Assembly (NCBI GenBank): GCA_026984715.1
Contig: JALSRO010000356.1
Span: 1 to 9,688 of the forward strand
DNA from: Chromatiales bacterium
GTDB lineage: Bacteria > Pseudomonadota > Gammaproteobacteria > Thiohalospirales > Thiohalospiraceae
DNA length: 9,688 nt
Reading direction: 5' to 3'
The notes under the pieces are model-generated. The model was given only the letters and a program-made list of their open reading frames with translations. It was not told where the DNA came from and did not search any database. Of this stretch, positions 1-6,763 are shown in pieces. Numbering within the stretch: the stretch's first letter is position 1; each line of letters begins with the position of its first letter. The position numbers were made by a program, and so were the translations under genes.

Positions 1-54
1 TAGAATCAGGCCGTACCAGGCTTTTTTGAGTGAAAGAGAGAAGCTCATCTGTTA

Positions 55-222
55 TTGGTTATTATTAACCCGGCAACAATATATATCGTATTCAGCCGCC
101 CCGCGCCTTGCCATCAGGCCGCGGAATGCTCCCGTAGCCAGGCTACAGCGGGCTCCAACAGGACGGTCTGCAGGTCGGGGTGATGTTGCGACAATCAGCC
201 ACATGATATCCATATTGTTATA
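55..222. repeat. Dispersed inverted-repeat element, copy 1 (diverged or short)
   Basis: The left end carries a GGTTATTATTAACC hairpin (57-70), then CCGGCAAC and an ATATATATCGTA tract. This edge is almost the same as the left edge of the element at 552-810 and resembles that at 7265-7502. The right end (about 200-222) reads in reverse complement as AACAATATGGATATC, an imperfect inverted match to the left end. Between them lies a local hairpin, GTAGCC/GGCTAC at about 135-147. The interior does not align clearly with the other two copies, so this may be a shorter relative or a solo end. There is no credible reading frame inside. The right boundary is approximate. Confidence 0.4.
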
Positions 223-551
223 TGTGTGCTGCCTTCCCTCCCGAAGCATGCCCGAGAGTGCAAACAGGGTGTGAGCCGGCCACTGGTTCAATATCGGAAA
301 TGCTGCTGCAGCTGTGACAGTTTTGCCTACGACAATTGTGGATTATCCGCGACAGAGAGAGCTCTGGTCAACCTGAATTTTTTGAGGAACGGGCTTCCCC
401 TGGCGCTGCTTAAGGTGCCGGCGCGTCGATGTCGTGGGCTGCCCTGCGTACAAAGGAGAGCCAGATATCGGTGCTCTTTACCAGCCGGCATGGCAGCCCG
501 GTAGCGGCGCCGTTATGCGCCCGAGACGTTCGCGGGTGACTTCCCGTGGTA
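223..551. other. Intergenic region, no gene recognised
   Basis: This GC-rich stretch lies between two repeat-element copies. The open frames are short, lack good ribosome sites and have no recognisable protein composition. A few inverted segments occur, for example GGGCTGCC near 437 against GGCAGCCC near 490. Faint similarity to the interior of the neighbouring element suggests decayed repeat material, but I cannot demonstrate this. Confidence 0.4.
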
Positions 552-810
552 TGGTATTAACCCGGCAACCATATATATAGTATCCAGCCGTGGCGTGCCG
601 GGCTGCCGACGAATATCCTGGGGTCAGGGGCTTCAGGAAGGCACCGGCACAACGTTCCAGCGCGCTGGACAGGGAACTCCGAGTGTTGCGAGTGCAAGGA
701 TGCACTGGGGCGACCTGGACAAGGGGGTGCCCCTTGCCTGCGCGCTACGCTCTGTCCCGGTGCTTGCTTGAACCCCTGAATGTGACATATATCGTTGGTC
801 TCTTGGTAAC
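552..810 (-). repeat. Dispersed inverted-repeat element, copy 2 (about 255 bp)
   Basis: The reverse complement of this stretch aligns along nearly its whole length with 7265-7502. Shared blocks include CCCCCTTGTCCAGGTCGC, CCCTGTCCAGC and CCTGAAGCCCCTG. The left edge (AACCCGGCAAC followed by an ATATATATAG tract, about 558-580) and the right edge (reverse complement ACCAACGATATATGTC, about 784-799) are imperfect inverted repeats of each other. Internal hairpins include CAAGGGG/CCCCTTG with a GTG loop (720-736) and GTGCA/TGCAC with an AGGA loop (692-705). There is no transposase and no convincing gene, so it resembles a MITE-like or structured intergenic repeat. The strand given is relative to the copy at 7265, and the boundaries are good to about 5-10 bp. 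Confidence 0.7.
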
Positions 811-1139
811 TACTCTGCTCTCGCAGGTTCGATTCTGCAGGAGATATCTATCACCCAAAGGGCCTATTGGCCTGTTTGTGGTACAAGGGTGTGCCGCCAT
901 TCCTATGGCGTCAAGCCATCGAAAGTGAGTTTGTCGGGAAATCGCATTTCTCCAGCCCCATAGTCGAAAAACTCTATAGACTTTTCCGGCGTCCTGTTGG
1001 AGCTGTAGCGAGATTCCATCCTGGAACCACGCGCACTCCTTGCCTCATTTCGCCGTCCATAATTTCCATCCGTCAAATCGGAGACATAAATATTAAATAT
1101 CCATCTGGAAAAAAGAATCAACGTGCTTTTATATGCGCT
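811..1139. other. Intergenic region, no gene recognised
   Basis: I see no gene here. A tRNA T-arm-like string (GCAGGTTCGATTCTGC, 823-838) lies directly beside the right end of repeat copy 2, but no complete tRNA can be folded around it. A small ATGGC/GCCAT hairpin occurs near 905-919. Base composition shifts towards AT after about 1080, leading into the regulatory region of the operon. Confidence 0.4.
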
Positions 1140-1143
1140 CAAT

Positions 1144-1156
1144 ATATAGGCGTATA
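1144..1156 (+). promoter_or_regulatory. Operator-like near-palindrome, site 1 of 3
   Basis: The motif ATATAGGCGTATA, with the following T, is a 14-bp palindrome with a single mismatched pair (ATATA-GGCG-TATAT), as expected of a site bound by a dimeric regulator. The same core recurs at 1247 and 1347, at steps of 103 and 100 bp. All three lie in AT-rich DNA upstream of the CISM operon. The binding protein is unknown. The role is inferred from symmetry, repetition and position. Confidence 0.45.
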
Positions 1157-1246
1157 TTTTTGGTATGAATTGTTGGTTTGTATTCTCTATTTTGCTGCCA
1201 TTTGCGCATAAAAAATTTTGTTCCTGAGTGAATTCAGCACCTGAAA

Positions 1247-1259
1247 ATATAGGCGTATA
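1247..1259 (+). promoter_or_regulatory. Operator-like near-palindrome, site 2 of 3
   Basis: This site is identical to site 1 over 13 bases (ATATAGGCGTATA), while the flanking sequence differs. That conservation is more consistent with a selected binding site than with a recent long tandem duplication. Confidence 0.45.
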
Positions 1260-1346
1260 GTTAGGATGGTATTTTTAAAAAAATCTGCCTTTCATGTTTT
1301 TGTCCTCTTGCGAAAATCCATTGTGCATGATTATAAACACCGTTAA

Positions 1347-1359
1347 ATATAGGCGTAAA
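1347..1359 (+). promoter_or_regulatory. Operator-like near-palindrome, site 3 of 3
   Basis: The sequence ATATAGGCGTAAA differs from sites 1 and 2 at one base, and that change weakens the right half of the palindrome. It is the copy closest to the operon, about 200 bp upstream of the predicted -35 element. Confidence 0.4.
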
Positions 1360-1424
1360 TATTACATGGCAATAGGGTTAGGTGTTCGTTTTTCTGAGAA
1401 TGTAGCTGATTGGTTGCCGAAATT

Positions 1425-1470
1425 TTGCAGGAAAAATTTTCTTTTTTTTTCGAAAAAAAATTTCTTTCAC
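1425..1470. other. A-tract/T-tract segment, possibly curved DNA
   Basis: Runs of A and T alternate here: AAAAATTTT, then nine T, CG, eight A and TTTC, centred on a TCGA at 1450-1453. The symmetry is perfect over about 9 bp but leaves almost no loop and no GC stem, so it is not a good intrinsic terminator. Such tracts commonly bend DNA or act as UP-like elements. Its position between the operator-like sites and the promoter fits a regulatory role, but this is inference. Confidence 0.3.
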
Positions 1471-1544
1471 AAAAGATCAATTGCCAAATGTCAAGAAACT
1501 GTGTTGATTTTCTGTTTTTGACCAAAAAAGCAGGGAATCTGCAA

Positions 1545-1573
1545 TTGACCAGAACAAATGTGGTATCTACACT
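1545..1573 (+). promoter_or_regulatory. Predicted sigma70-type promoter of the CISM operon
   Basis: A TTGACC -35 hexamer (1545-1550) is followed, after a 17-bp spacer, by TACACT (1568-1573). These match 5 of 6 and 4 of 6 consensus bases at the ideal spacing. Transcription would start near 1580, giving a leader of about 80 nt before the ATG at 1662. A second TTGACCA copy at 1518-1524 has no matching -10 element. Confidence 0.4.
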
Positions 1574-1578
1574 CGGGA

Positions 1579-1619
1579 AGAAAGCAGAGATGGATTTTGA
1601 TTTTTCTTCTCTGTTTTTT
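1579..1619 (+). other. Leader hairpin ending in a T-run (possible attenuator)
   Basis: The arm AAAGCAGAGA (1581-1590) pairs with TCTCTGTTTT (1608-1617), including one G-T pair, around a 17-nt loop. The 3' arm merges into six T residues (1614-1619). It sits in the predicted leader just before the ribosome-binding sequences. The stem is only moderately stable and no competing antiterminator is obvious. It may be an attenuator, an mRNA stability element or chance. Confidence 0.25.
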
Positions 1620-1661
1620 CAGTGAAGGACGATTTTGAATAAAAATCAGGCGAGGGTATCC

Positions 1662-2552
1662 ATGTCCGAGACGAGCAGTGGCAAGAACTCCATACACCCT
1701 ATTCACCCCCATCGCCGCACCTATGGCCTTCAGACACCCGCTACAAAAGGGGTTCCTGGCACGAAACGTTATGCCATGGCCATCGATCTCAGGAAGTGCA
1801 TTGGATGCATGTCCTGTGTGGTGGCCTGCAAGTCCGAATTCGGTGTTCCTCTCGGTGTCTGGCGCACCTGGGTGAAGGTGGCGGACAAGGGAAAGTATCC
1901 CACCACCAGGAGGGTGTTCATGCCGCGCCTGTGTAACCATTGTGACAACCCCATTTGTGTGCGCAACTGCCCTACCCAGGCCACCTATAAGCATAAGGAT
2001 GGGTTCGTCCTACAGCGTTACAACCGTTGTATCGGCTGTCGGACGTGCGTGGTTGCCTGTCCCTACAATGCGCGCCATCTGGTTCCGGAGAAGCGTACCG
2101 ATATGAATCTTCCGACTCTGGTAGTGGACAAATGCACTTTCTGTATCCATCGGGTAAAGAAGGGGTTGGTTCCCTCCTGTGTACAGGCTTGTGTCGGCGG
2201 TGCGCGGATCTTCGGTGATTTGAACGATCCCGATAGTGAGGTGGCAAAACTGGTGGCGAAAGAGCCGGTGACCGTTTTGAAGCCCGAGCTTGGTACCAGT
2301 CCGTCGGTGTTCTATGTCGGTGCGGACTGGGAGATCATGGATGAGCCACAGAGTTACAAGAACAGAACCGCGCAGATCAGGGCGGAGTTCAACGACTTCA
2401 AGAGAAACCATCCGGGCGACGCATTTGCCGATGTGGTGGAGGGAGAGTCGACCATGTACTGGGTGGGGAAGAACATGGGAGATTTTCTGGCTTCCATTCC
2501 ACACAAGGCCAGCGGTGTAATCGGTAATCTCAAAAGGTTGATCTTCGGGTAG
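1662..2552 (+). CDS. 4Fe-4S ferredoxin-type electron-transfer subunit (CISM B subunit)
   Basis: This 296-residue protein resembles the DmsB/PsrB/TtrB/SrdB iron-sulfur subunits, which wire the catalytic subunit to the membrane subunit. Sixteen cysteines fall into four groups: 46-49-52-56 (CIGCMSCVVAC), 91-94-99-103, 123-126-129-133 and 158-161-173-177, where CX2CX11CX3C is typical of the family. They predict four [4Fe-4S] clusters. The region after about residue 185 is a C-terminal extension. There is no signal peptide or usable Tat motif, so export probably occurs by hitchhiking on the Tat-exported A subunit. The ATG at 1662 follows a GAGG (1652-1655). An in-frame TTG at 1635, preceded by AAGGA, is an alternative that adds nine residues. 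The next gene begins 8 bp downstream. The family is certain; the substrate of the complex is unknown. Confidence 0.93.
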   Translation: MSETSSGKNSIHPIHPHRRTYGLQTPATKGVPGTKRYAMAIDLRKCIGCMSCVVACKSEFGVPLGVWRTWVKVADKGKYPTTRRVFMPRLCNHCDNPICVRNCPTQATYKHKDGFVLQRYNRCIGCRTCVVACPYNARHLVPEKRTDMNLPTLVVDKCTFCIHRVKKGLVPSCVQACVGGARIFGDLNDPDSEVAKLVAKEPVTVLKPELGTSPSVFYVGADWEIMDEPQSYKNRTAQIRAEFNDFKRNHPGDAFADVVEGESTMYWVGKNMGDFLASIPHKASGVIGNLKRLIFG

Positions 2553-2560
2553 GAGGAGTA

Positions 2561-3469
2561 ATGGAAGAGAGTGTCGTAATCTCCAACGCTTTCCATCATG
2601 TGGCGTGGGGAACGCCTATCAGCATCTATTTCTGGCTCGTGGGAGCAAGTGCCGGATCGTTTGTGATCTCCAGTTTTGGCTGGGTTTTCGGTATCAAGCG
2701 CTATAAACCGCTGGCGCTGGTTGCCTCCATTCAGGCTATAGTGATGCTGCTGATCGTGCCTATTCTTCTAATTTGGGATCTTGGCCAGCCGTGGCGCTTC
2801 TTCTATCTGATGCTTCCGGCCTTTTGGCACAACACTGCACCGATGGCGTGGGGTGCGCTGCTGATCCTGAGCTATCCGGTCTCCATGTTTATCTACACCT
2901 ATTTTGTAATCAAGAATAACCAGCGCTGGGCCAAGGTGCTCGGCATTATTGCGATCATCCTGGCGCTCTCCACCCACTGGTATACCGGTGTGGTCATGGA
3001 GCTCAATCCCGGACGCTACATGAACCATACCGCTCTCGCCCCGCTACTGTTTCTGACCGGTGCTTTCATTTCCGGTATCGGATTGCTGATTCTGGTGCTC
3101 TGGATCATGAACATGTTCGTGGCTCCGGAGAAACGTATCGAGTGGAAACTGATCGAGGAGATGGCGCAGTACATGATGATAGGGATCGTGTTCGATATGT
3201 TTCTGCTATTCCTCGAGTTTATGCAGACCTTCTATGGGGCGGAAAGTACGTTTATCGGGCATGAGATCGTGTTGATGGAGTTGTTCCGTTTCCCCTATCT
3301 ATGGCTCGAGACAGTTATCGGTTTGGTAATTCCGCTGCTCATTCTTGTGTCACCGCTGAAGAGATTCCGTTGGGGGGTGGTTACTGCATCGTTCCTGGTT
3401 GCCGTTGGTGTGTACGGGATGCGGATCTGGTGGGTCATGGGTGGCCAGTATATGCAGTCATTCTATTGA
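2561..3469 (+). CDS. NrfD/PsrC-family membrane subunit (CISM C subunit)
   Basis: This 302-residue, strongly hydrophobic protein has about eight predicted membrane helices, near residues 17-43, 50-71, 92-115, 124-140, 157-185, 203-222, 242-265 and 270-291. Residues 73-79 (DLGQPWR) match the conserved D-L-G-x-P-x-R stretch after helix 2 of NrfD-type proteins. The family anchors the periplasmic B and A subunits and exchanges electrons with the quinone pool. The start has a very strong AGGAGGAG site (2551-2558) overlapping the end of the upstream gene. The A subunit starts 16 bp after the stop, so translation is probably coupled. Acidic and histidine residues in the membrane (H139, E147, E219, E250) are candidates for proton or quinone chemistry, but I cannot assign them. 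Confidence 0.92.
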   Translation: MEESVVISNAFHHVAWGTPISIYFWLVGASAGSFVISSFGWVFGIKRYKPLALVASIQAIVMLLIVPILLIWDLGQPWRFFYLMLPAFWHNTAPMAWGALLILSYPVSMFIYTYFVIKNNQRWAKVLGIIAIILALSTHWYTGVVMELNPGRYMNHTALAPLLFLTGAFISGIGLLILVLWIMNMFVAPEKRIEWKLIEEMAQYMMIGIVFDMFLLFLEFMQTFYGAESTFIGHEIVLMELFRFPYLWLETVIGLVIPLLILVSPLKRFRWGVVTASFLVAVGVYGMRIWWVMGGQYMQSFY

Positions 3470-3485
3470 TGATGGAGTACCGACA

Positions 3486-5873
3486 GTGGCAATAGAGATC
3501 AATAGGCGTGAGTTTTTGAAATTGGGTGCAGCGGCGGCTGCGACGGCAGCGGTATGTCCGCATCTTGCCGGCGCCATGGAACTGAAGCTTGGAGGCAATG
3601 ATTTCCACCAGCTGAGGACCTTCAATCCACGCAAACGCAAACCCTATCTGTGTACTCTCTGTCCCTGGTTCGATGGCGGTTTCACCTATGCCGAAGGGGG
3701 GAAGATCAAGAAGGCGGAGGGGAATCCGAACCACGTTGCAACCCGTGGCAAGTTTTGTAGCAAGGGTCTGGCGTCATTCTTCAGCGCGTCGGATCCGGAC
3801 AGAATCCTCACCCCCTTGAAACGGGTCGGTGCCAGAGGAGCCGGGAAGTGGCAGGAGATCGGCTGGGACGAGGCGATTGCCGAGGTGGCCGGCAAGGTGG
3901 CGGCAGCCCTGGATGGTCCCGGTGCCGACACTGTTTGTCTCAACGAGGGGGCATTCAAGAGAGGTGCCATGTCGCGTTTCATGGATACCATCGGTTCCAG
4001 CTCGGTTCTCTACAGTCGCCTTCCTTCCATCGGGAATGCCGCAAAACAGGAGGCGCAGCGGCAGATGCTCGGCGTCGATTTTGCTCTCCCCGATCTGGAG
4101 CATACCAGCTACCTGTTGAATTTTGGCGCAAATATTTTTGAAACGGCTCCACCATTGGCACAGCGCCTTAGTGATGCGGTGGTGGAAAACCGCATGAAGA
4201 TGGTCACCTTCGATGTGCGTATGTCCAATACGGCGGGGCGGAGCGACGAGTGGATTCCGGTCTTTCCCGGAAGCGACGGCATCGTCGCGCTCTCCATGGC
4301 CAATGTGATTATGCAGAAAGGGTTGGCAGACGAGGAGTTCATCGACAATTGGACCAACTACTCCAGTAGCGATCTGGCCGAACATCTGGCGCAGTTTTCT
4401 CCGCAGATGGCAGAGGAGGCAAGTGGCGTGAAGGCAGAGACAATCGAGCGGATTGCAGTAGAGTTTGCCAGCGCCAGGCCGGCAACCGTATTCAGCCACA
4501 ACGGAGTTTCCTTTCATCGTGGTGGCCGTGATGCCGAGATGGCCTGCATCCTGCTGGCGGTGGTGACAGGAAACATCGACAACAGGGGAGGGTATTGCCT
4601 TCCACGCCATTTTGACATCGGGGCTCCCCAGCCTGCTCCGGAATCTGTGGCAAAGGGTGTGCGGCTGAATCATGCCTTCCCTTTCGAGGTGAAGATCGGC
4701 ACACGAGAGGTGAAGGTGTTGTTCAACCACATGAGTAACCCAGCCTACTCCTCTCCTGCAGCCAGCATGTGGCGTGAGGTGTTAAAGGATGAACGGCTGA
4801 TCCCCTTTCTGGTGGAGTTCGGCCCCTTCATGAGCGAGACTGCCGATCTGGCGGATCTGATTCTACCGGATGTGGTAGCGGTAGAGCGGGAGGATCTCGC
4901 CAGCTCCCCCACGGCGCTGCTGCCCTGGGCATCCATGAGCAAGCCATTCATCAAACCGCCCGGTGAAGCACAGGATGTGCGGACCACGCTGCAGAAAATC
5001 GTTGCAGTCATCGATGCCGACGGTAGTCGCAAGATGAAACAGTATTGGGATTTTGCGTCACCCGCCGAGTGGGTAAAGAGGGAGGTGGAGGCCACACCGG
5101 AGCTGAAGGATGGTTACAAAAAGCTGAAGTCGAAGGGGGTGTACCCCAACTACGGCAAGATTGATTCGACTGGGAGAAAGATTTTGAGCAAGGGCTCCCC
5201 GGTGGTGGCGCCGTACCGAACCTTTGAGAAATCGGGATTTCCCACACCCTCGGGAAAGATCGAGATCGCTGCCGGAGGGGAGAAGACCGTAGTATTGCCC
5301 TCCTGGAGCGGCCATCCGCGACTCTCCACCATCAAGCCGGGGGAGTTTGTACTGAGCACCTACAAGGTGGCCTATCAGAGCCTCTCCAGAACCAGCAATC
5401 TGAAGTATCTGGCCGAGTTGTGGCATGCAAATCCTCTCTGGATAAACAAGGAGGTGGCCCATGAACTGGGTATTGCAGACGGAGCACTGGTGCGGGTAAC
5501 GAGCGACGTCGGATATCTGGTTACGCGGGCGTGGTTGACCAACGGTATCCATCCGCAGGTGGTAGGGATCTCTACCTCGGTAGGAAGAACTGCATATGGC
5601 CGGGTGGCGCGCGCCGATGCCGATGAACGGTTCCCGTTTGCCCGTGAGGAGCTGGAAGATCAGGATGTCGAACACAATCTGTGGTGGCAGGACAGTGGCA
5701 CCAACCCAAATGACATCATCCCCATCGCCATCGATCCCTCCAGTGGCATACAGGCATGGAACGATACCGTGGTGACGGTTACCCCGGCAGTTCTCGGCGA
5801 TGAGTATGGTCAGATCCAGGTGGATAACAGCAAGCATCTTGCCATCTACAAAGAACTGCAGGATCAGGTATGA
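3486..5873 (+). CDS. Tat-exported molybdopterin oxidoreductase-type subunit (CISM A subunit), non-canonical Fe-S motif
   Basis: This 795-residue protein belongs to the DMSO reductase superfamily (Psr/Phs/Ttr/Srd-like). I chose the GTG at 3486 because GGAG lies 8 bp upstream and because it puts a twin-arginine signal at the terminus: N-R-R-E-F-L-K (6-12), an alanine-rich stretch, and a likely cut after H-L-A-G-A near residue 30. The N-terminal Fe-S motif is C56-x2-C59-x3-D63-x27-C91, with Asp in place of the usual third Cys; C91-S-K-G keeps the conserved Lys. Pterin-binding regions follow (LLNFGANIFE, TGNIDNRGGY), and the C-terminal MopD-binding domain is recognisable (S-R-T-S-N-L-K-Y-L-A-E-L and N-P-L-W-I-N). 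Where relatives carry the Cys Mo ligand, this protein reads Y-S-R-L-P-S-I-G-N (about 176-184), with no Cys. Polysulfide, tetrathionate, selenate or arsenate chemistry are all possible, as is a non-catalytic electron relay. Confidence 0.9.
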   Translation: MAIEINRREFLKLGAAAAATAAVCPHLAGAMELKLGGNDFHQLRTFNPRKRKPYLCTLCPWFDGGFTYAEGGKIKKAEGNPNHVATRGKFCSKGLASFFSASDPDRILTPLKRVGARGAGKWQEIGWDEAIAEVAGKVAAALDGPGADTVCLNEGAFKRGAMSRFMDTIGSSSVLYSRLPSIGNAAKQEAQRQMLGVDFALPDLEHTSYLLNFGANIFETAPPLAQRLSDAVVENRMKMVTFDVRMSNTAGRSDEWIPVFPGSDGIVALSMANVIMQKGLADEEFIDNWTNYSSSDLAEHLAQFSPQMAEEASGVKAETIERIAVEFASARPATVFSHNGVSFHRGGRDAEMACILLAVVTGNIDNRGGYCLPRHFDIGAPQPAPESVAKGVRLNHAFPFEVKIGTREVKVLFNHMSNPAYSSPAASMWREVLKDERLIPFLVEFGPFMSETADLADLILPDVVAVEREDLASSPTALLPWASMSKPFIKPPGEAQDVRTTLQKIVAVIDADGSRKMKQYWDFASPAEWVKREVEATPELKDGYKKLKSKGVYPNYGKIDSTGRKILSKGSPVVAPYRTFEKSGFPTPSGKIEIAAGGEKTVVLPSWSGHPRLSTIKPGEFVLSTYKVAYQSLSRTSNLKYLAELWHANPLWINKEVAHELGIADGALVRVTSDVGYLVTRAWLTNGIHPQVVGISTSVGRTAYGRVARADADERFPFAREELEDQDVEHNLWWQDSGTNPNDIIPIAIDPSSGIQAWNDTVVTVTPAVLGDEYGQIQVDNSKHLAIYKELQDQV

Positions 5874-5908
5874 AAGCCTGGAAAACACGATAGCGGAGGG
5901 ACGTCAAA

Positions 5909-6589
5909 TTGAGCTTCCTAAAATCCAGAGCAGGCATTCTGACTGCCGTTGGGATAGTCATCCTGATTGTTCTGTTGGCCATGGTGAGCTGCGCCAGCAG
6001 CCGTTTCACCCGGCCAAGTGCCTGCAAGGTATGCCATCAGGTATATGTCGAGCCTGAGGAGTATATGCCCATGGGCGGGCCGAGTGAATCTATCGAGGAT
6101 TACAGACCTTCAAAACCCTTCGAGCCTGCTGCGTTCGATATGAGTGTGGGCTGTGCGGAGTGCCATGCCTATCCCTTCAATGAGTACAAGGAGTCGGCTC
6201 ATTATGATAATGACTTGGGTGTGCGCCCGGGATGTGTGGGTTGTCACCATCCCCATACGTTGGGACAGTTCCTGGGTTTCAAGTTTCTCTACTTCAATAA
6301 CGGGCGTTACGGCAAGACCCCCTTCGACGCAATTTCCAACAGCCTGCGCGATATCCCGGAATGGGAGGAGCTGCGCATCAAACTGGCAGCGCGCGTACGT
6401 GACCAGATGGTCGCGGAGCGGAGCGAAAAGTGTATGAACTGCCACAAGATCGATTCTGAATGGTGGAACGATATCGATCGGCACAAGGCAGCCAGGCCAC
6501 AGATCGAAAAGGGGGAGAGATCCTGTATCCATTGCCACTACAACCTTGTCCATGCCGACGTGGAATGGCCGGAGATGGAGGAGGAGTGA
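5909..6589 (+). CDS. Membrane-anchored pentahaem cytochrome c, NapC/NirT/NrfH-like
   Basis: This 226-residue protein has one N-terminal membrane helix (about 9-27) and five CXXCH sites at 39-43, 82-86, 109-113, 175-179 and 206-210. The last four follow the NapC/NirT/NrfH layout, including S-A-H-Y..G-V-R-P-G-C-V-G-C-H-H-P-H and a final G-E-R-S-C-I-H-C-H..L-V-H. The first CXXCH, close to the membrane helix, is extra compared with the usual four. Family members carry electrons between membrane quinol and periplasmic partners. The start is a TTG placed 8 bp after GGAGGG (5895-5900), 35 bp after the A-subunit stop, so it belongs to the same operon. The cysteine in M-V-S-C (28) could be read as a weak lipobox, but an uncleaved anchor is more likely. 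Confidence 0.88.
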   Translation: MSFLKSRAGILTAVGIVILIVLLAMVSCASSRFTRPSACKVCHQVYVEPEEYMPMGGPSESIEDYRPSKPFEPAAFDMSVGCAECHAYPFNEYKESAHYDNDLGVRPGCVGCHHPHTLGQFLGFKFLYFNNGRYGKTPFDAISNSLRDIPEWEELRIKLAARVRDQMVAERSEKCMNCHKIDSEWWNDIDRHKAARPQIEKGERSCIHCHYNLVHADVEWPEMEEE

Positions 6590-6704
6590 GCCTCGTCCGG
6601 ACATCGAGCATCTGATGGCTCTTCCATTTCGAGACAGATGAGGGAGTTATTGTGGCGAGTTACCGGATTTGACAGTTATGGAGGCTGCTTGCTTCCTGTG
6701 TGAG

Positions 6705-6722
6705 CTGGCGTATCGATGCCAG
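6705..6722 (+). other. Hairpin in the leader of the monohaem cytochrome gene
   Basis: CTGGCGTATCGATGCCAG folds into a 7-bp stem (one G-T pair) with an ATCG loop, about 40 nt before the start at 6764. It lies in the 174-bp gap after the pentahaem gene. No T-run follows, so it is not an intrinsic terminator. It could stabilise or process the transcript, or be chance. Confidence 0.25.
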
Positions 6723-6763
6723 TATGTATGTTTCAGTACCCGATCAACCAACGGAGGATGAAT

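Noticed and set aside
10..27. Possible terminator of an upstream gene (GCC/GGC followed by six T)
   Set aside because: The stem is only 3 bp, and the sequence to the left is cut by the window edge.
823..838. tRNA 3'-end-like T-arm (GCAGGTTCGATTCTGC)
   Set aside because: The loop has 8 nt unless a C is assumed lost, and no acceptor, D or anticodon arm can be built upstream. At most a decayed fragment next to the repeat.
590..928. Open frame across repeat copy 2 sharing the string G-A-T-W-T-R-G with a minus-strand frame in repeat copy 3 (7209-7631)
   Set aside because: The protein similarity is explained by the DNA homology of the two repeats. The frames extend differently into unrelated flanks, and neither has a convincing start.
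867..1211. Open frame of 114 codons on the + strand, and a 79-codon frame opposite it (903-1142)
   Set aside because: There is no ribosome site, the composition is odd, and the frame runs through a shift from GC-rich to AT-rich sequence and across an operator-like site. Nothing recognisable as a protein.
1441..1463. Long T-tract/A-tract palindrome as a terminator
   Set aside because: It is an all-AT stem with practically no loop and no GC base pairs. More likely bent promoter DNA.
1481..1494. FNR/CRP-like box TTGCCAAATGTCAA
   Set aside because: Only 7 of 10 informative positions match TTGAT-N4-ATCAA, and both inner T/A contacts of the left half are missing. Too weak to report as a site, though the position would suit an anaerobic regulator.
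3399..3485. Upstream ATG at 3399 as the start of the molybdopterin subunit
   Set aside because: It overlaps the NrfD gene by about 70 bp, gives a cysteine-rich nonsense leader and buries the Tat signal. The GTG at 3486 with GGAG fits far better.
6669..6674. Perfect TTGACA -35 upstream of the monohaem cytochrome gene
   Set aside because: No acceptable -10 hexamer lies 15-19 bp downstream. The gene is probably read from the operon promoter.
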